From assembly GCF_026684035.1 (NCBI RefSeq), contig NZ_CP113361.1:806001-870000 (forward strand): a DNA stretch of 64,000 bases, given 5' to 3'. Source of the stretch: Methanogenium organophilum (GTDB lineage Archaea > Halobacteriota > Methanomicrobia > Methanomicrobiales > Methanomicrobiaceae). The notes beneath the pieces were generated by a model. It was not told the DNA's origin, did no database searches, and saw only the letters and a program-made list of their open reading frames with translations. A program made the translations under genes and the position numbers. Positions 17,602-26,300 of this stretch are shown in pieces. The number at the start of each line of letters is the position of its first letter. Position 1 is the stretch's first letter.

Positions 17602-18078
17602 CTATTCACTGAGAATGCTGTCGTATTCGCCTGCATTAATCTTCGGGAAGATCTCCTTTGGATCCATCCCTTCGACCGTGACACCGACACTCACGCACGT
17701 CCCGATAACCTCTTTTACGCGGCTTTTCAGGTCGTACGAAATCATATCGTCAGTCTTCATACGGGCAATGCGAACAGCAGCCTCGAGCGGAAGATCCCCT
17801 ACCTTCTGGGTGTTGGGTTCTCCCGAACCCTTCTCCAGACCGACCTCTTTCATGATGAGGGCAGTGGTGGGCGGGACACCTACGGAAATCGTGAAGTTCT
17901 TCTTGTCGTCGACTTCAACGGTCACAGGAACCTGCATACCATTGTAGTCGGCCGTCTTGGCGTTGATCTCGTCAACGACCGCCTTCACATTAATTCCGAG
18001 AGGTCCCAGGGCAGGCCCTAATGGAGGGCCGGCTGATGCCTTTCCGCCGGGTACCAATACCTCGACTACTTCTCCCAT
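17602..18078 (-). CDS. rpl11: Large ribosomal subunit protein L11
   Basis: 158 residues from ATG 18078, the family length. The frame is open to 18156, but GGTGAT (7 nt before MGEVVEVLVPGG) is a good ribosome site and the upstream residues are unlike L11. The proline-rich GPPLGPALGPLGIN loop binds 23S rRNA in the GTPase centre. A TATA-like element and two hairpins lie in the 117-nt leader, so it probably has its own promoter separate from spt5. Confidence 0.96.
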   Translation of the reverse strand: MGEVVEVLVPGGKASAGPPLGPALGPLGINVKAVVDEINAKTADYNGMQVPVTVEVDDKKNFTISVGVPPTTALIMKEVGLEKGSGEPNTQKVGDLPLEAAVRIARMKTDDMISYDLKSRVKEVIGTCVSVGVTVEGMDPKEIFPKINAGEYDSILSE

Positions 18079-18102
18079 TGTAATATCACCAGGCCTCGAT
18101 GC

Positions 18103-18177
18103 ACCTGTAGACAGGTAACACTCAGCGTGGGTCAGTACAGGTCTGCATACTACCACTTAAACCTACGGGCATGCCCG
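18103..18177 (-). promoter_or_regulatory. spt5-rpl11 junction: terminator, palindrome, TATA and leader hairpin
   Basis: Read on the minus strand after the spt5 stop: a CT-rich run ending in T6 (18178-18183), the perfect palindrome CGGGCATGCCCG (18166-18177), a TATA-like GGTTTAAG (18156-18163), then an ACCTGT/ACAGGT hairpin (18103-18116) shortly before the L11 ribosome site. This fits termination followed by re-initiation. Leader hairpins here could be ribosomal-protein autoregulatory sites. Confidence 0.5.
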
Positions 18178-18195
18178 AAAAAAGAGAGAGGAGAT

Positions 18196-18669
18196 CTAAT
18201 CTTCGGTTGACTTTTCAATAACGCGGACATTATCCCCGCGTACGGTGATGGGGATCGGGACCATCGATTCATACAGTTCAACCGTGATCTCCTCTTTTCC
18301 GGAGTCTACACGCTTGACAACAGCTTTTTCGCCTTTGAACGGACCTGCAATAAGCTCGACAATTGTGCCCTCGTCGATGCCGCTCACAGCCGGTTTCGGT
18401 TCGAGGAAATGCTCAATCTCAGCGAAGTCAGTTTCACCTTTCACTACGGCACGCGCATTGGGTATCAGGCGAACGAGCTGTTCCATCCGGGCGTACTCAT
18501 CCGGCGTCTCAATGAAGACATACCCGCGCACTTCATCCGGTGCCATGATCGAGGTGATGACAAATTCATCGTGGTCTTTCATGACCTCGACGATGTCATC
18601 GACTACCTTCCGCTCCTTGTTCGCGGTCGTCTTGAGCGCGTAAATCTTGTTTCCGAACTCACTGCTCAT
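18196..18669 (-). CDS. spt5: Transcription elongation factor Spt5 (NusG homologue)
   Basis: 157 residues from ATG 18669 (MSSEFGNK); a GTG at 18678 and a nearby ATG are alternatives. NGN domain (about 5-90, with YVFIETPDEYARMEQLVR) and KOW domain (about 95-155, GTIVELIAGPFKGEKAVV). With Spt4 it clamps RNA polymerase on DNA. It follows secE with a 5-nt gap, the standard archaeal secE-spt5 order. Confidence 0.95.
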   Translation of the reverse strand: MSSEFGNKIYALKTTANKERKVVDDIVEVMKDHDEFVITSIMAPDEVRGYVFIETPDEYARMEQLVRLIPNARAVVKGETDFAEIEHFLEPKPAVSGIDEGTIVELIAGPFKGEKAVVKRVDSGKEEITVELYESMVPIPITVRGDNVRVIEKSTED

Positions 18670-18674
18670 TGTCA

Positions 18675-18857
18675 TCACAGGGTGGCAAATGCCATTAGCT
18701 CATATACGATAAACCCGATCAGTCCGATGATCAGGATACCCATTGCGGCAACGATTGCGATTTTATTAAATTCTTCACGGGTGGGTGTCCGTGCAAGTTT
18801 CAGGACACGCCAGTATTTCTTGAATATTTCTTCATTTACGGTCTTTAAATCAGCCAT
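18675..18857 (-). CDS. secE: Preprotein translocase subunit SecE (Sec61 gamma)
   Basis: 60 residues from ATG 18857, chosen because AGGTGA ends 7 nt upstream; the frame extends to a GTG at 18869. It has one amphipathic and one transmembrane helix (AIVAAMGILIIGLIGFIVYE). It clamps SecY in the translocon. The gene starts 8 nt after the ftsZ stop. Confidence 0.95.
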   Translation of the reverse strand: MADLKTVNEEIFKKYWRVLKLARTPTREEFNKIAIVAAMGILIIGLIGFIVYELMAFATL

Positions 18858-18865
18858 TGTTATTG

Positions 18866-19972
18866 TCACCTGAGGAAGTCTATATCAAACTCCGTAGAGG
18901 TTCTCTGTTGCGAGAACATCTCACTGCGCCCATAGATCTGCGGCGAGTTTACACCTGTCACGACAAGCATCGTGCGCATCCGGCCCTGCATATCGGGATC
19001 CACCTGGGCACCCCAGATGATCCGTGCCTCCGGATCAATGCGTTCATAGACCTCCTGAACCACACCTTCCGCCTCAGACATTGTCATGTCAGGACCGCCG
19101 ACCACATTGACGAGGGCAGCAGACGCACCCGAGATGTCAACATCAAGGAGCGGGGAACGAAGCGCCTTCTTTACCGAGTCTGCTGCCTTGTCTTCACTGT
19201 CACTCTCACCCATCCCGATCATCGCCACACCGCCGCGTTCCATGACTGTCCGGACATCGGCAAAGTCAAGGTTCACAAGACCGGGTTGTGTGATCAGCTC
19301 GGTGATACCTTTTACTGCACGCATTAAGACTTCGTCAGATACCTTAAATGCTGCGTGCAGGGGAAGGCGCGGTACAACTTCGAGAAGCCGGTCATTTGGT
19401 ACGACGATAACGGTGTCTGCAACGTCGCGCAGACGTTCGAGACCCGCTTCAGCATTCTCCATCCGGATCGCACCTTCCGCGGTGAAGGGAAGGGTCACAA
19501 CCGCAATGGTCAGGGCACCCGTCTCCCGTGCAGATTTTGCGATGACGGGAGCAGAACCGGTGCCGGTGCCGCCGCCAAGTCCGGCGGTGATAAACACCAT
19601 GTCACAATCCGCCATCGACTGGTTGATCTCCTCAACAGTCTCGAGGGCAGCCTCTTCTCCGACCTGCGGGACTGAACCGGCACCAAGACCACGGGTGCGC
19701 TTGCGGCCGATGAGGATTCGTGTGTCTGCTTTCGTTCGAATAAGGTGTTGGGCATCAGTGTTCAGTGCAACGAGGTTCGCACCGTGAATGCCCTCCTCGC
19801 TCATTCGTGTCATTGTGTTCGAACCACCGCCGCCGCAGCCAATGACCGCGATCCGTGTCTGAAGGTCTTTGAGGATCTCCTCCAGCTCAAGGTCACGTTC
19901 GTTGGACGCGTCAACGATAACTCCGGACTCCTCATTTGTCCGTTTAATTGCCTCTTCTACGATTGATCTCAT
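18866..19972 (-). CDS. ftsZ: Cell division GTPase FtsZ
   Basis: 368 residues, FtsZ1-type. Nucleotide-binding motifs CGGGGSNT and the tubulin signature [10 protein letters not shown] are intact, as is the T7 synergy region ([11 protein letters not shown]). It polymerises at midcell. Its start overlaps the dtdA stop by 4 nt, and secE follows, so division, protein export and transcription elongation genes share one transcript. The last residues, TEFDIDFLR, are a short conserved-looking tail. Confidence 0.97.
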   Translation of the reverse strand: MRSIVEEAIKRTNEESGVIVDASNERDLELEEILKDLQTRIAVIGCGGGGSNTMTRMSEEGIHGANLVALNTDAQHLIRTKADTRILIGRKRTRGLGAGSVPQVGEEAALETVEEINQSMADCDMVFITAGLGGGTGTGSAPVIAKSARETGALTIAVVTLPFTAEGAIRMENAEAGLERLRDVADTVIVVPNDRLLEVVPRLPLHAAFKVSDEVLMRAVKGITELITQPGLVNLDFADVRTVMERGGVAMIGMGESDSEDKAADSVKKALRSPLLDVDISGASAALVNVVGGPDMTMSEAEGVVQEVYERIDPEARIIWGAQVDPDMQGRMRTMLVVTGVNSPQIYGRSEMFSQQRTSTEFDIDFLR

Positions 19973-21300
19973 AGGTAGTTCTCCAATCCCGGGACGTGGA
20001 TCACCCGTTCAGTCATGAGAGAGACCATTTCCGGCGTAATTATTGTGCCGTCAATCTCGATCTCCTGTCCTGCCGCCAGCCTGCCGAAAAGCGGTCCTTT
20101 CGGAACCCCCAGAGTGCATGCTTTTTCCGGGTCGAAACTCATTTTTCGTATGATTAGAGCATCATCGCCGACGTGGGCAGATCCATCGTTGATTAAGATT
20201 TTGACGCACGATGATATTAAAAGATGCAGTATTTGTACTTCGTATCTGCTGTAGGTGAGCAAAAACGGCAAGGGTGCGCCCCGGCGGGATATCACCAATA
20301 CCACAGGCATTTCTGAAACAGAGCGTAAAAACTCACCCTCATTGATTTTTAAAGTATTTTGGAAGATATTTTCAGGAATCTTGACCAAAACAGGCATACC
20401 GTCCCCGGAAAGTCCCATCACACGGAGAGAAGCGCCGGGAGCCTCTGCCTCTGCCAAATCCCGCATCAGGATATATCTCGGGAGAGGGATATCCTGCATC
20501 ATCCGCAGTTCGCTCTCTGAAACACGAGGAATGCCACATTCACGAATGATAGCAGAGATATGCTGCAAAACATCCTTTGAGAGAGCTTTCCGGTCAATAT
20601 AGGCCGCTTCAGCACCACTCATCGCCACCATCTGCCGAACCATCGCGGCATTCATACCAGCGACTTCACGCGTATGGGCGATATGTCCCCACGCCGCCCT
20701 GCTCACAAGCGCAATATCAGTTTCACGTGCCGCATAGTGGTTGCCGCCAAAGCCAATGAGAGGGGTAACATCTCCAGGCCCCTCCGTGAGGACTGAGAAC
20801 AGGGCATCAGCAACTGCCTCACCGCATTCAGGATTCGTCCATTCAGCCTCAGTACTTCCAATTTCAATGAAAAACGAGGGTGTCGAAAGCCCGGTCGGAC
20901 CATGGTGCGTCACCTCATAGGAGACGCGAAATCCCTCTGGAGCACGGGGAGCAAGGGCACATAATGCTGCATGCATCCATGCCGGAGCAGCGCGGGAAAG
21001 CGTCCGGGGCTCACCCCCCAGTGCCGCATCACCATAGTTCCCGGTGACATGAACTGTCAGGGCAGGAACCGGGTTTTGCGAAGTGTGACGGGAAAGAAAG
21101 ATAATAAGATCGGCATCTGCACGTTCGTCCAGCATATCTTCATAAATGAGGCGGCCCGGTGCGGTCATAAAGAAGAGGGTGTGCCCTGCCCAGGTGCATT
21201 TTTCACCGTCATCCCCTTTTGCTCCGACGCGGGGCGCGAGATGTGCTGCGATATTACAGCCCGCAGGGTCAATTGCCGAATGGATCAGAGCAATCTTCAT
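19969..21300 (-). CDS. dtdA: D-aminoacyl-tRNA deacylase, archaeal DtdA type, with C-terminal extension
   Basis: 443 residues. The first 270 are the DTD2 fold found in archaea and plants, with [15 protein letters not shown] and the HIAHTREV region typical of the active site. It frees tRNA of mischarged D-amino acids. The last about 160 residues (from about 285) are an extra domain not needed in shorter homologues; I do not recognise it. The start overlaps the upstream SLOG gene stop by 4 nt. Confidence 0.88.
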   Translation of the reverse strand: MKIALIHSAIDPAGCNIAAHLAPRVGAKGDDGEKCTWAGHTLFFMTAPGRLIYEDMLDERADADLIIFLSRHTSQNPVPALTVHVTGNYGDAALGGEPRTLSRAAPAWMHAALCALAPRAPEGFRVSYEVTHHGPTGLSTPSFFIEIGSTEAEWTNPECGEAVADALFSVLTEGPGDVTPLIGFGGNHYAARETDIALVSRAAWGHIAHTREVAGMNAAMVRQMVAMSGAEAAYIDRKALSKDVLQHISAIIRECGIPRVSESELRMMQDIPLPRYILMRDLAEAEAPGASLRVMGLSGDGMPVLVKIPENIFQNTLKINEGEFLRSVSEMPVVLVISRRGAPLPFLLTYSRYEVQILHLLISSCVKILINDGSAHVGDDALIIRKMSFDPEKACTLGVPKGPLFGRLAAGQEIEIDGTIITPEMVSLMTERVIHVPGLENYL

Positions 21301-21794
21301 TGGGACTCTCCGCTTTTCGGTACATTCCCGGTATCGCGTCCTGCTGTGCTGACAGCACGAGCCACTGCCTCCCCGGCATCCATACAGGCCACCACACCGG
21401 GGATCTTCCAGGTTTGAATACCAAAGACCGGACAGCCGAGTTTCAGGGCCATCGCAATCTCGGAGAGGGTGCCGTATGCACCGCCCACCGCAATAACCGC
21501 TCCCGCTGCAGAGACAACAACCGCATTGCGTGCAATTCCAAGGCCGGTCGGGATAGTGACTGTACAGAAGGGATTTGCCTCCTCCATACCACCAGGGAGA
21601 ATCCCCACTGCAATCCCACCGGCACCTGTCGCACCACGACAGGCGGCTTCCATCACGCCGCCGCGGCCGCCACAGATGAGGACAGCACCCGCCTGTGCAA
21701 TTTGTCTGCCCACCTCTTCTGCAGTGAGCTCTTCATCACCTGTACAGCTCGCAGCACCGACGATCGCAATCTGGAGAGGAGGTGTATCATTCAT
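21297..21794 (-). CDS. TIGR00725/SLOG-family Rossmann protein
   Basis: 165 residues. The phosphate-binding loop CGGRGGVMEAACRGA and the GGAYGTLSEIAMAL motif place it with TIGR00725 proteins of the SLOG/lysine-decarboxylase-like superfamily. These bind nucleotides or nucleotide-derived ligands; some relatives are cytokinin-type phosphoribohydrolases, but that activity is not shown for this branch. It heads the long minus-strand operon with dtdA and ftsZ. Confidence 0.85.
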   Translation of the reverse strand: MNDTPPLQIAIVGAASCTGDEELTAEEVGRQIAQAGAVLICGGRGGVMEAACRGATGAGGIAVGILPGGMEEANPFCTVTIPTGLGIARNAVVVSAAGAVIAVGGAYGTLSEIAMALKLGCPVFGIQTWKIPGVVACMDAGEAVARAVSTAGRDTGNVPKSGESQ

Positions 21795-21908
21795 TCGGTA
21801 TCATCACCTGTATGTCACCCGTTATTCTTCTGTACACATGTACTTTCACGCAAATACCTATCTTTCTGCAGATACAAAATCTCTGGACATATACCCAGAG
21901 GAATTATT

Positions 21909-24900
21909 GTGAGAGAGGTCACGAGCAGTTTTAACGCAGAGGAGGTGGAGGCCGCAGTCCGCTCCTTCTGGGACTCAGACGACATTTACGCACGGGTCAA
22001 GGCACAGCATGCGGGAAGCCCTCCCTGGTTCTTTGTGGACGGGCCGCCCTATACCACCGGCTACATCCATCTCGGCACTGCATGGAATAAGATACTCAAG
22101 GATACGATTCTGCGCTTCCGCCGCATGCAGGGCTATGACGTCATCGACCGGGCAGGCTATGATATGCACGGCCTCCCCATTGAGGTACGGGTGGAACACG
22201 AACTCGGCTTCTCCTCCAAAAAGGACATCGAGACCTATGGCATTGGCAAATTCATTGAAAAATGCAAGGATTTTGCCATCACCCACAAAGAGATCATGTC
22301 CGACCAGTTCCGTGAACTGGGCATATGGATGGACTTTACAAACCCCTACCAGACCATCACTCCTGACTATGTGGAGGCGGCATGGTGGACCCTGAAGCGT
22401 GCCGAGGAAAAGGGCCTTCTTGACCGCGGGTACCGGGTCGTCAACCTCTGTCCCCGCTGCGAGACAGCTATCGCCGACTCGGAAGTCGAGTACTGGGACG
22501 AGACAGACCCATCCATCTTTGTGAAGTTCCCCGTTGAGGGCCACGAGAACGAATATCTTGTCATCTGGACCACCACGCCGTGGACCCTGCCCGCCAATGT
22601 AGCGGTTGCGGTCCGCGATGACTTCACCTATGCACGGGTCCGTGCGGTGAAAGAGGGAATTGAAGAGATCCTCTGGATCGGTGAGGAACTGGTCGAGGAC
22701 GTGCTCAGGAAGGGCCGGTACCAGGACTTTACCATCCTTGAAACTGTCACCGGAGACGCCCTCATCGGCATGCACTACCGCTCACCCCTCGAAGAGCAGG
22801 TGCCCGTCCAGAAAGAGGTCGAACACCGGGTCGTCTACGCAGACTTTGTGACAATGGAGAACACCGGTCTTGTGCATATGGCGCCGGGTCACGGGTGGGA
22901 CGACTCTATTGTGGGGCAGAAGGAAGGACTTGCCTCTCTCTGCCCTGTTGACAATGCAGGCATCTACACCGCTGACGCGGGTATTTTTGCAGGAAAATTC
23001 GTCAAGGACGCCGACCGCGATGTGATGGACGCCCTCGGTGATTATCTCCTCGCAGAGAAGAAGATCACCCACCGTTACGGGCATTGCTGGCGGTGCAAGA
23101 CGCCGATTATCATGATCTCGACAGAACAGTGGTTCCTCGCCGTTCCAAAGATCAAAGAGAAGATGCTCTCCGAGATTGCCCGGGTAAAATGGCAGCCGGA
23201 CTGGGCAGGTTCTGCGCGGTTCCACGACTTTGTGGCAGACGCCCGCGACTGGTGTATTTCACGCCAGCGCTACTGGGGTATTCCGATCCCGGTATGGCAG
23301 TGTGATGCCTGCGATGCCCGGCGGGTATTCGGAACGGTCGCAGAACTCAATGAAGCCGCAGGCACCTCCCTTACCGATCCACACCGCCCATATGTGGATG
23401 ACGTGACAATTCCCTGCACCTGTGGCGGAACGATGCGCCGGGTCGAAGATATCTTTGATGTCTGGTTCGACTCAGCGATGGCCTCATGGGCCACCCTCGG
23501 ATTCCCCCGGGAAACTGCAGAGTTCGAGCGGCTCTGGCCGGCGGCGTTCATCACTGAGGGACAGGACCAGACACGCGGATGGTTCTATTCCCAGCTGGGC
23601 GCCTCGGTCATTGCCTTTGACCAGGCCCCATACAACACCGTCCTCATGCACGGCTTTGCACTGGATGCCGAGGGGCGCAAGATGAGCAAGTCATTCGGCA
23701 ATTTCGTGGCGCCCGAAGAAGTGGTTGAAAAGGTCGGGGTGGACGTGCTCCGCCTCTATGTCCTCTCCGCAAGCGCCCCATGGGATGACCTGAAGTTCAA
23801 CTGGGAAGGCGTCAAGACAACCAACCGAGCCATAAACATCCTCTGGAATGTCTACCGCTTCCCGCTGCCGTATATGATTCTGGACAGCTTTGCACCGGAG
23901 ACAGCAGCAGACGGCACGTGGAACGGCGAGTATGTCCGGGCACATCTCGCAGAGATGCCTGAAGAGGACCGCTGGATTATTTCCCGCGTCAACACACTTG
24001 CCGGACAGGTGGGCGAAGATGTGGAGGCGGGCATGTTCCACAAGGCCACCCGCGCCTGCCTCACCTGCATCCTCGAGGATGTATCCCGCTGGTACGTCCA
24101 GCTGGTACGTCCGCGAATGTGGCTGGAGGAGGACGCCCGTGAGAAGCGTGAGGCATACGAGACAATGTACTATGTTATGCGCCGCATCTGCTCGGTTCTG
24201 GCACCGTTTGCACCACACATCACCGAGAATATCTATACCAACCTCCGCACGGACGCGGACCCCGAGAGTATCCACATGCTGCCGTGGTTTTCAGGCGACG
24301 CTTCACTCATCAATGCAGACCTTGAAACAGCAATGGACATTATCCGTTCCTTTGACGAGGCAGTCGCAACCGCCCGGCAGGAAGGCGGCCGCAAACTCCG
24401 CTGGCCAATTGGTGAGGCCTTTGTTCTCACGGACAGCGATGCCGTGGAAACCGCCATCACCGGGATGAACGATCTCGCCTGTCAGCGTGCCAACAGCCAG
24501 GCGGTTACCGTTGTACGCGGTTCATGGGACCGCATGGGCTGGGCGGCAGAAGCCGTAATGCGGGGTATCGGCCCCGACTTCGGCAAGGAAGGCCCGAAGG
24601 TAAAGGCAGCCATTGAAGCAGCCGACGCCGCCATTCTGAAGGCAGCCATCGAAACAGACGGAGAGGTAACAGTCGGTGATTATACCATCACCGATAAGCA
24701 CATCGCCTTCTCCGAGAAACTGCCGGAGAACATCTTTGCAGCAGAGATGAAAGACGCCACCGTCTGTGTAGATATCACCCTCACCCCTGCGCTGGAAGGC
24801 GAGGGCTTTGCCCGTGAGGTTGTCAGAAGAATTCAGGAGATGCGCCGACAGCTTGACCTGAATGTCGAAGATTTCATTACCGCAGATGTAGCCATCGCGG

Positions 24901-25079
24901 ACGCCCGCGTGTATGGCCTGCTTGCAGGTACGCATGAAGAGGGAATTGCAGGCGAAGTACGGGCCACCACACTCGCCGTCACCCCTGTTGCAGGGGAGAG
25001 CATGAGTGACGGTCTCTCGACAGACTGGGATGTGGAAGGGGTCCGGATGACCATTCACATCCGAAAAACCAGCAACTAA
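21909..25079 (+). CDS. ileS: Isoleucyl-tRNA synthetase
   Basis: 1056 residues from GTG 21909, preceded by AGAGGA; the frame is open further upstream but that stretch is antisense to the SLOG gene. Class I signatures: HLGT (HIGH variant, in TTGYIHLGTAWN) and KMSKS (GRKMSKSFGN). The CP1 editing domain lies between them. The C-terminal zinc and anticodon regions are present. It is divergent from the SLOG-dtdA-ftsZ operon. The length matches archaeal/eukaryotic-type IleRS. Confidence 0.97.
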   Translation: MREVTSSFNAEEVEAAVRSFWDSDDIYARVKAQHAGSPPWFFVDGPPYTTGYIHLGTAWNKILKDTILRFRRMQGYDVIDRAGYDMHGLPIEVRVEHELGFSSKKDIETYGIGKFIEKCKDFAITHKEIMSDQFRELGIWMDFTNPYQTITPDYVEAAWWTLKRAEEKGLLDRGYRVVNLCPRCETAIADSEVEYWDETDPSIFVKFPVEGHENEYLVIWTTTPWTLPANVAVAVRDDFTYARVRAVKEGIEEILWIGEELVEDVLRKGRYQDFTILETVTGDALIGMHYRSPLEEQVPVQKEVEHRVVYADFVTMENTGLVHMAPGHGWDDSIVGQKEGLASLCPVDNAGIYTADAGIFAGKFVKDADRDVMDALGDYLLAEKKITHRYGHCWRCKTPIIMISTEQWFLAVPKIKEKMLSEIARVKWQPDWAGSARFHDFVADARDWCISRQRYWGIPIPVWQCDACDARRVFGTVAELNEAAGTSLTDPHRPYVDDVTIPCTCGGTMRRVEDIFDVWFDSAMASWATLGFPRETAEFERLWPAAFITEGQDQTRGWFYSQLGASVIAFDQAPYNTVLMHGFALDAEGRKMSKSFGNFVAPEEVVEKVGVDVLRLYVLSASAPWDDLKFNWEGVKTTNRAINILWNVYRFPLPYMILDSFAPETAADGTWNGEYVRAHLAEMPEEDRWIISRVNTLAGQVGEDVEAGMFHKATRACLTCILEDVSRWYVQLVRPRMWLEEDAREKREAYETMYYVMRRICSVLAPFAPHITENIYTNLRTDADPESIHMLPWFSGDASLINADLETAMDIIRSFDEAVATARQEGGRKLRWPIGEAFVLTDSDAVETAITGMNDLACQRANSQAVTVVRGSWDRMGWAAEAVMRGIGPDFGKEGPKVKAAIEAADAAILKAAIETDGEVTVGDYTITDKHIAFSEKLPENIFAAEMKDATVCVDITLTPALEGEGFAREVVRRIQEMRRQLDLNVEDFITADVAIADARVYGLLAGTHEEGIAGEVRATTLAVTPVAGESMSDGLSTDWDVEGVRMTIHIRKTSN

Positions 25080-25090
25080 ACCAAAATGTT

Positions 25091-25142
25091 CCGGTAATAC
25101 CGGACGAAACCGGTCCCGGTTTCAGATACATACTATTTTTTT
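25091..25142 (+). terminator. ileS terminator region
   Basis: A small CCGGT/ACCGG hairpin (25091-25103) and a T7 tract (25136-25142) lie between ileS and the convergent thg1 gene. Confidence 0.5.
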
Positions 25143-25182
25143 ACGAATTCGCGTATCAGCACGATATTGGGATGGACTACCC

Positions 25183-25917
25183 TCATTCCGGGTAGCCAAG
25201 ATGTGCACGCAGAAAGGCTTCCCCGTCTGTGTCACTGAAAAGCGGCAGGTCGTCATCGGTGATAACCACCCGGCGCGTTGCAGTGACTGTCTCCTTTGTG
25301 ACCGGATTATAGCCCTCTTTAATCACCTCAGTGCGGTAACAGGCAATCCCACGCCGTTCCCATGCCGGTGTTTTTGCAAGGTTCACTCCCCGTTCGAACA
25401 TCATCTCATGCATTGCAGGCCCTTTCATACCACGGAGGGAGCGCGCTGCCTGTGTCGCAGACATCCCCTCTGCGATAAGTGTCTGCTGGCAGTACCCGTT
25501 GATGTGGTTACGCCATGCCTCACGCTGGCGCATTGTGAGGTAGGCAATAGTAGCGGAGACATCTGCCAGGATGACGCGCGAGTCAAAAGCGACAGGTTCC
25601 GTCAGCCCCAGGATCAGAGTGAGGGCACTTGCCGCATACGAGGCACAGACCGAATCAATCTTCTCCACCCTCCCGCCAAATGGGACTCGGGGGAAGAAGA
25701 GAGATATTTCGTCTGAAAATGTGAAGGCAAAGGATGGCTCCATCCCGGATGATGAGAGCAATTGCTCAGAAACCAATGCCATGGCATCCGAAAAGCGCCG
25801 GTCAAAAGGCTTTTCAAACCCCATATCACGAGTAAACCGGTGAAACGCCCGTCCATCCAGCCGGACAACAAAGGGCGGAAAAATGGAGAGACTGCTGAAT
25901 ATTTCACGTTCCTGCAT
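25183..25917 (-). CDS. thg1: tRNA(His) guanylyltransferase Thg1 / Thg1-like 3'-5' polymerase
   Basis: 244 residues from ATG 25917, which has GGGGTGG just upstream; the longer frame overlaps the PRC-barrel gene and looks non-coding. Catalytic residues are visible in VRLDGRAFHRF and TFSDEISLFF, the two metal-binding carboxylate motifs of the polymerase-like fold, and NHINGYCQ. The family adds G-1 to tRNA-His or repairs tRNA 5' ends by 3'-5' synthesis. The only tRNA-His seen here (49.3 kb) lacks an encoded G-1, which suggests a true G-1 addition role. Confidence 0.93.
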   Translation of the reverse strand: MQEREIFSSLSIFPPFVVRLDGRAFHRFTRDMGFEKPFDRRFSDAMALVSEQLLSSSGMEPSFAFTFSDEISLFFPRVPFGGRVEKIDSVCASYAASALTLILGLTEPVAFDSRVILADVSATIAYLTMRQREAWRNHINGYCQQTLIAEGMSATQAARSLRGMKGPAMHEMMFERGVNLAKTPAWERRGIACYRTEVIKEGYNPVTKETVTATRRVVITDDDLPLFSDTDGEAFLRAHLGYPE

Positions 25918-25984
25918 ACCGGCCACCCCAAAAGTATTCATGCCGGAAGGAACCGGAGAAGATCTCCCTGACCGCCCTGACGCA

Positions 25985-26257
25985 TCAGTCTTCAATGATC
26001 TCAGGCCGGGACATGCCCGCGAGGTGGCGAATAATCACAATATCATTAACCGCACGAATGATACGGTACGGAATTTTTACCCCCCTGAAGTTGGTGATGT
26101 CAAGCACCTCCTGATTCACGTTCCCCAACGCAAGTGATTCCATCTTTTTCGTATCAACATTGATGATAACGTCGTCCACGTCTCCTACATAGACAGCGTC
26201 CTCGGTATACACCTTCATCCCGAACAGCTCGGTTATTGCGCTCTTCATCGTAATCAT
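25985..26257 (-). CDS. PRC-barrel domain protein
   Basis: 90 residues, a single PRC-barrel (ITELFGMKVYTEDAVYVGDVDD ... in part). Archaea carry families of these small beta-barrel proteins, of largely unknown role; some relate to RNA processing and some to CdvA-like division proteins. Start is at 26257, near the expected transcription start, or the Met at 26248. A shared AT-rich element with the divergent M50 gene lies between. Confidence 0.85.
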   Translation of the reverse strand: MITMKSAITELFGMKVYTEDAVYVGDVDDVIINVDTKKMESLALGNVNQEVLDITNFRGVKIPYRIIRAVNDIVIIRHLAGMSRPEIIED

Positions 26258-26267
26258 TTGAAGATAT

Positions 26268-26290
26268 AATCATTAAATATTAAAAATATA
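26268..26290. promoter_or_regulatory. Shared TATA region of the PRC-barrel and M50 protease genes
   Basis: An AT-only stretch (TCATTAAATATTAAAAATATAA-like, positions 26268-26290) lies 10-35 nt from both divergent start codons, so both transcripts would have very short leaders or none. Confidence 0.45.
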
Positions 26291-26300
26291 ATCCATTTCT

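Noticed and set aside
21219-21908. 230-codon N-terminal extension of the ileS frame.
   Set aside because: It is antisense to the SLOG gene and differs from IleRS; a GTG with good ribosome site is at 21909.
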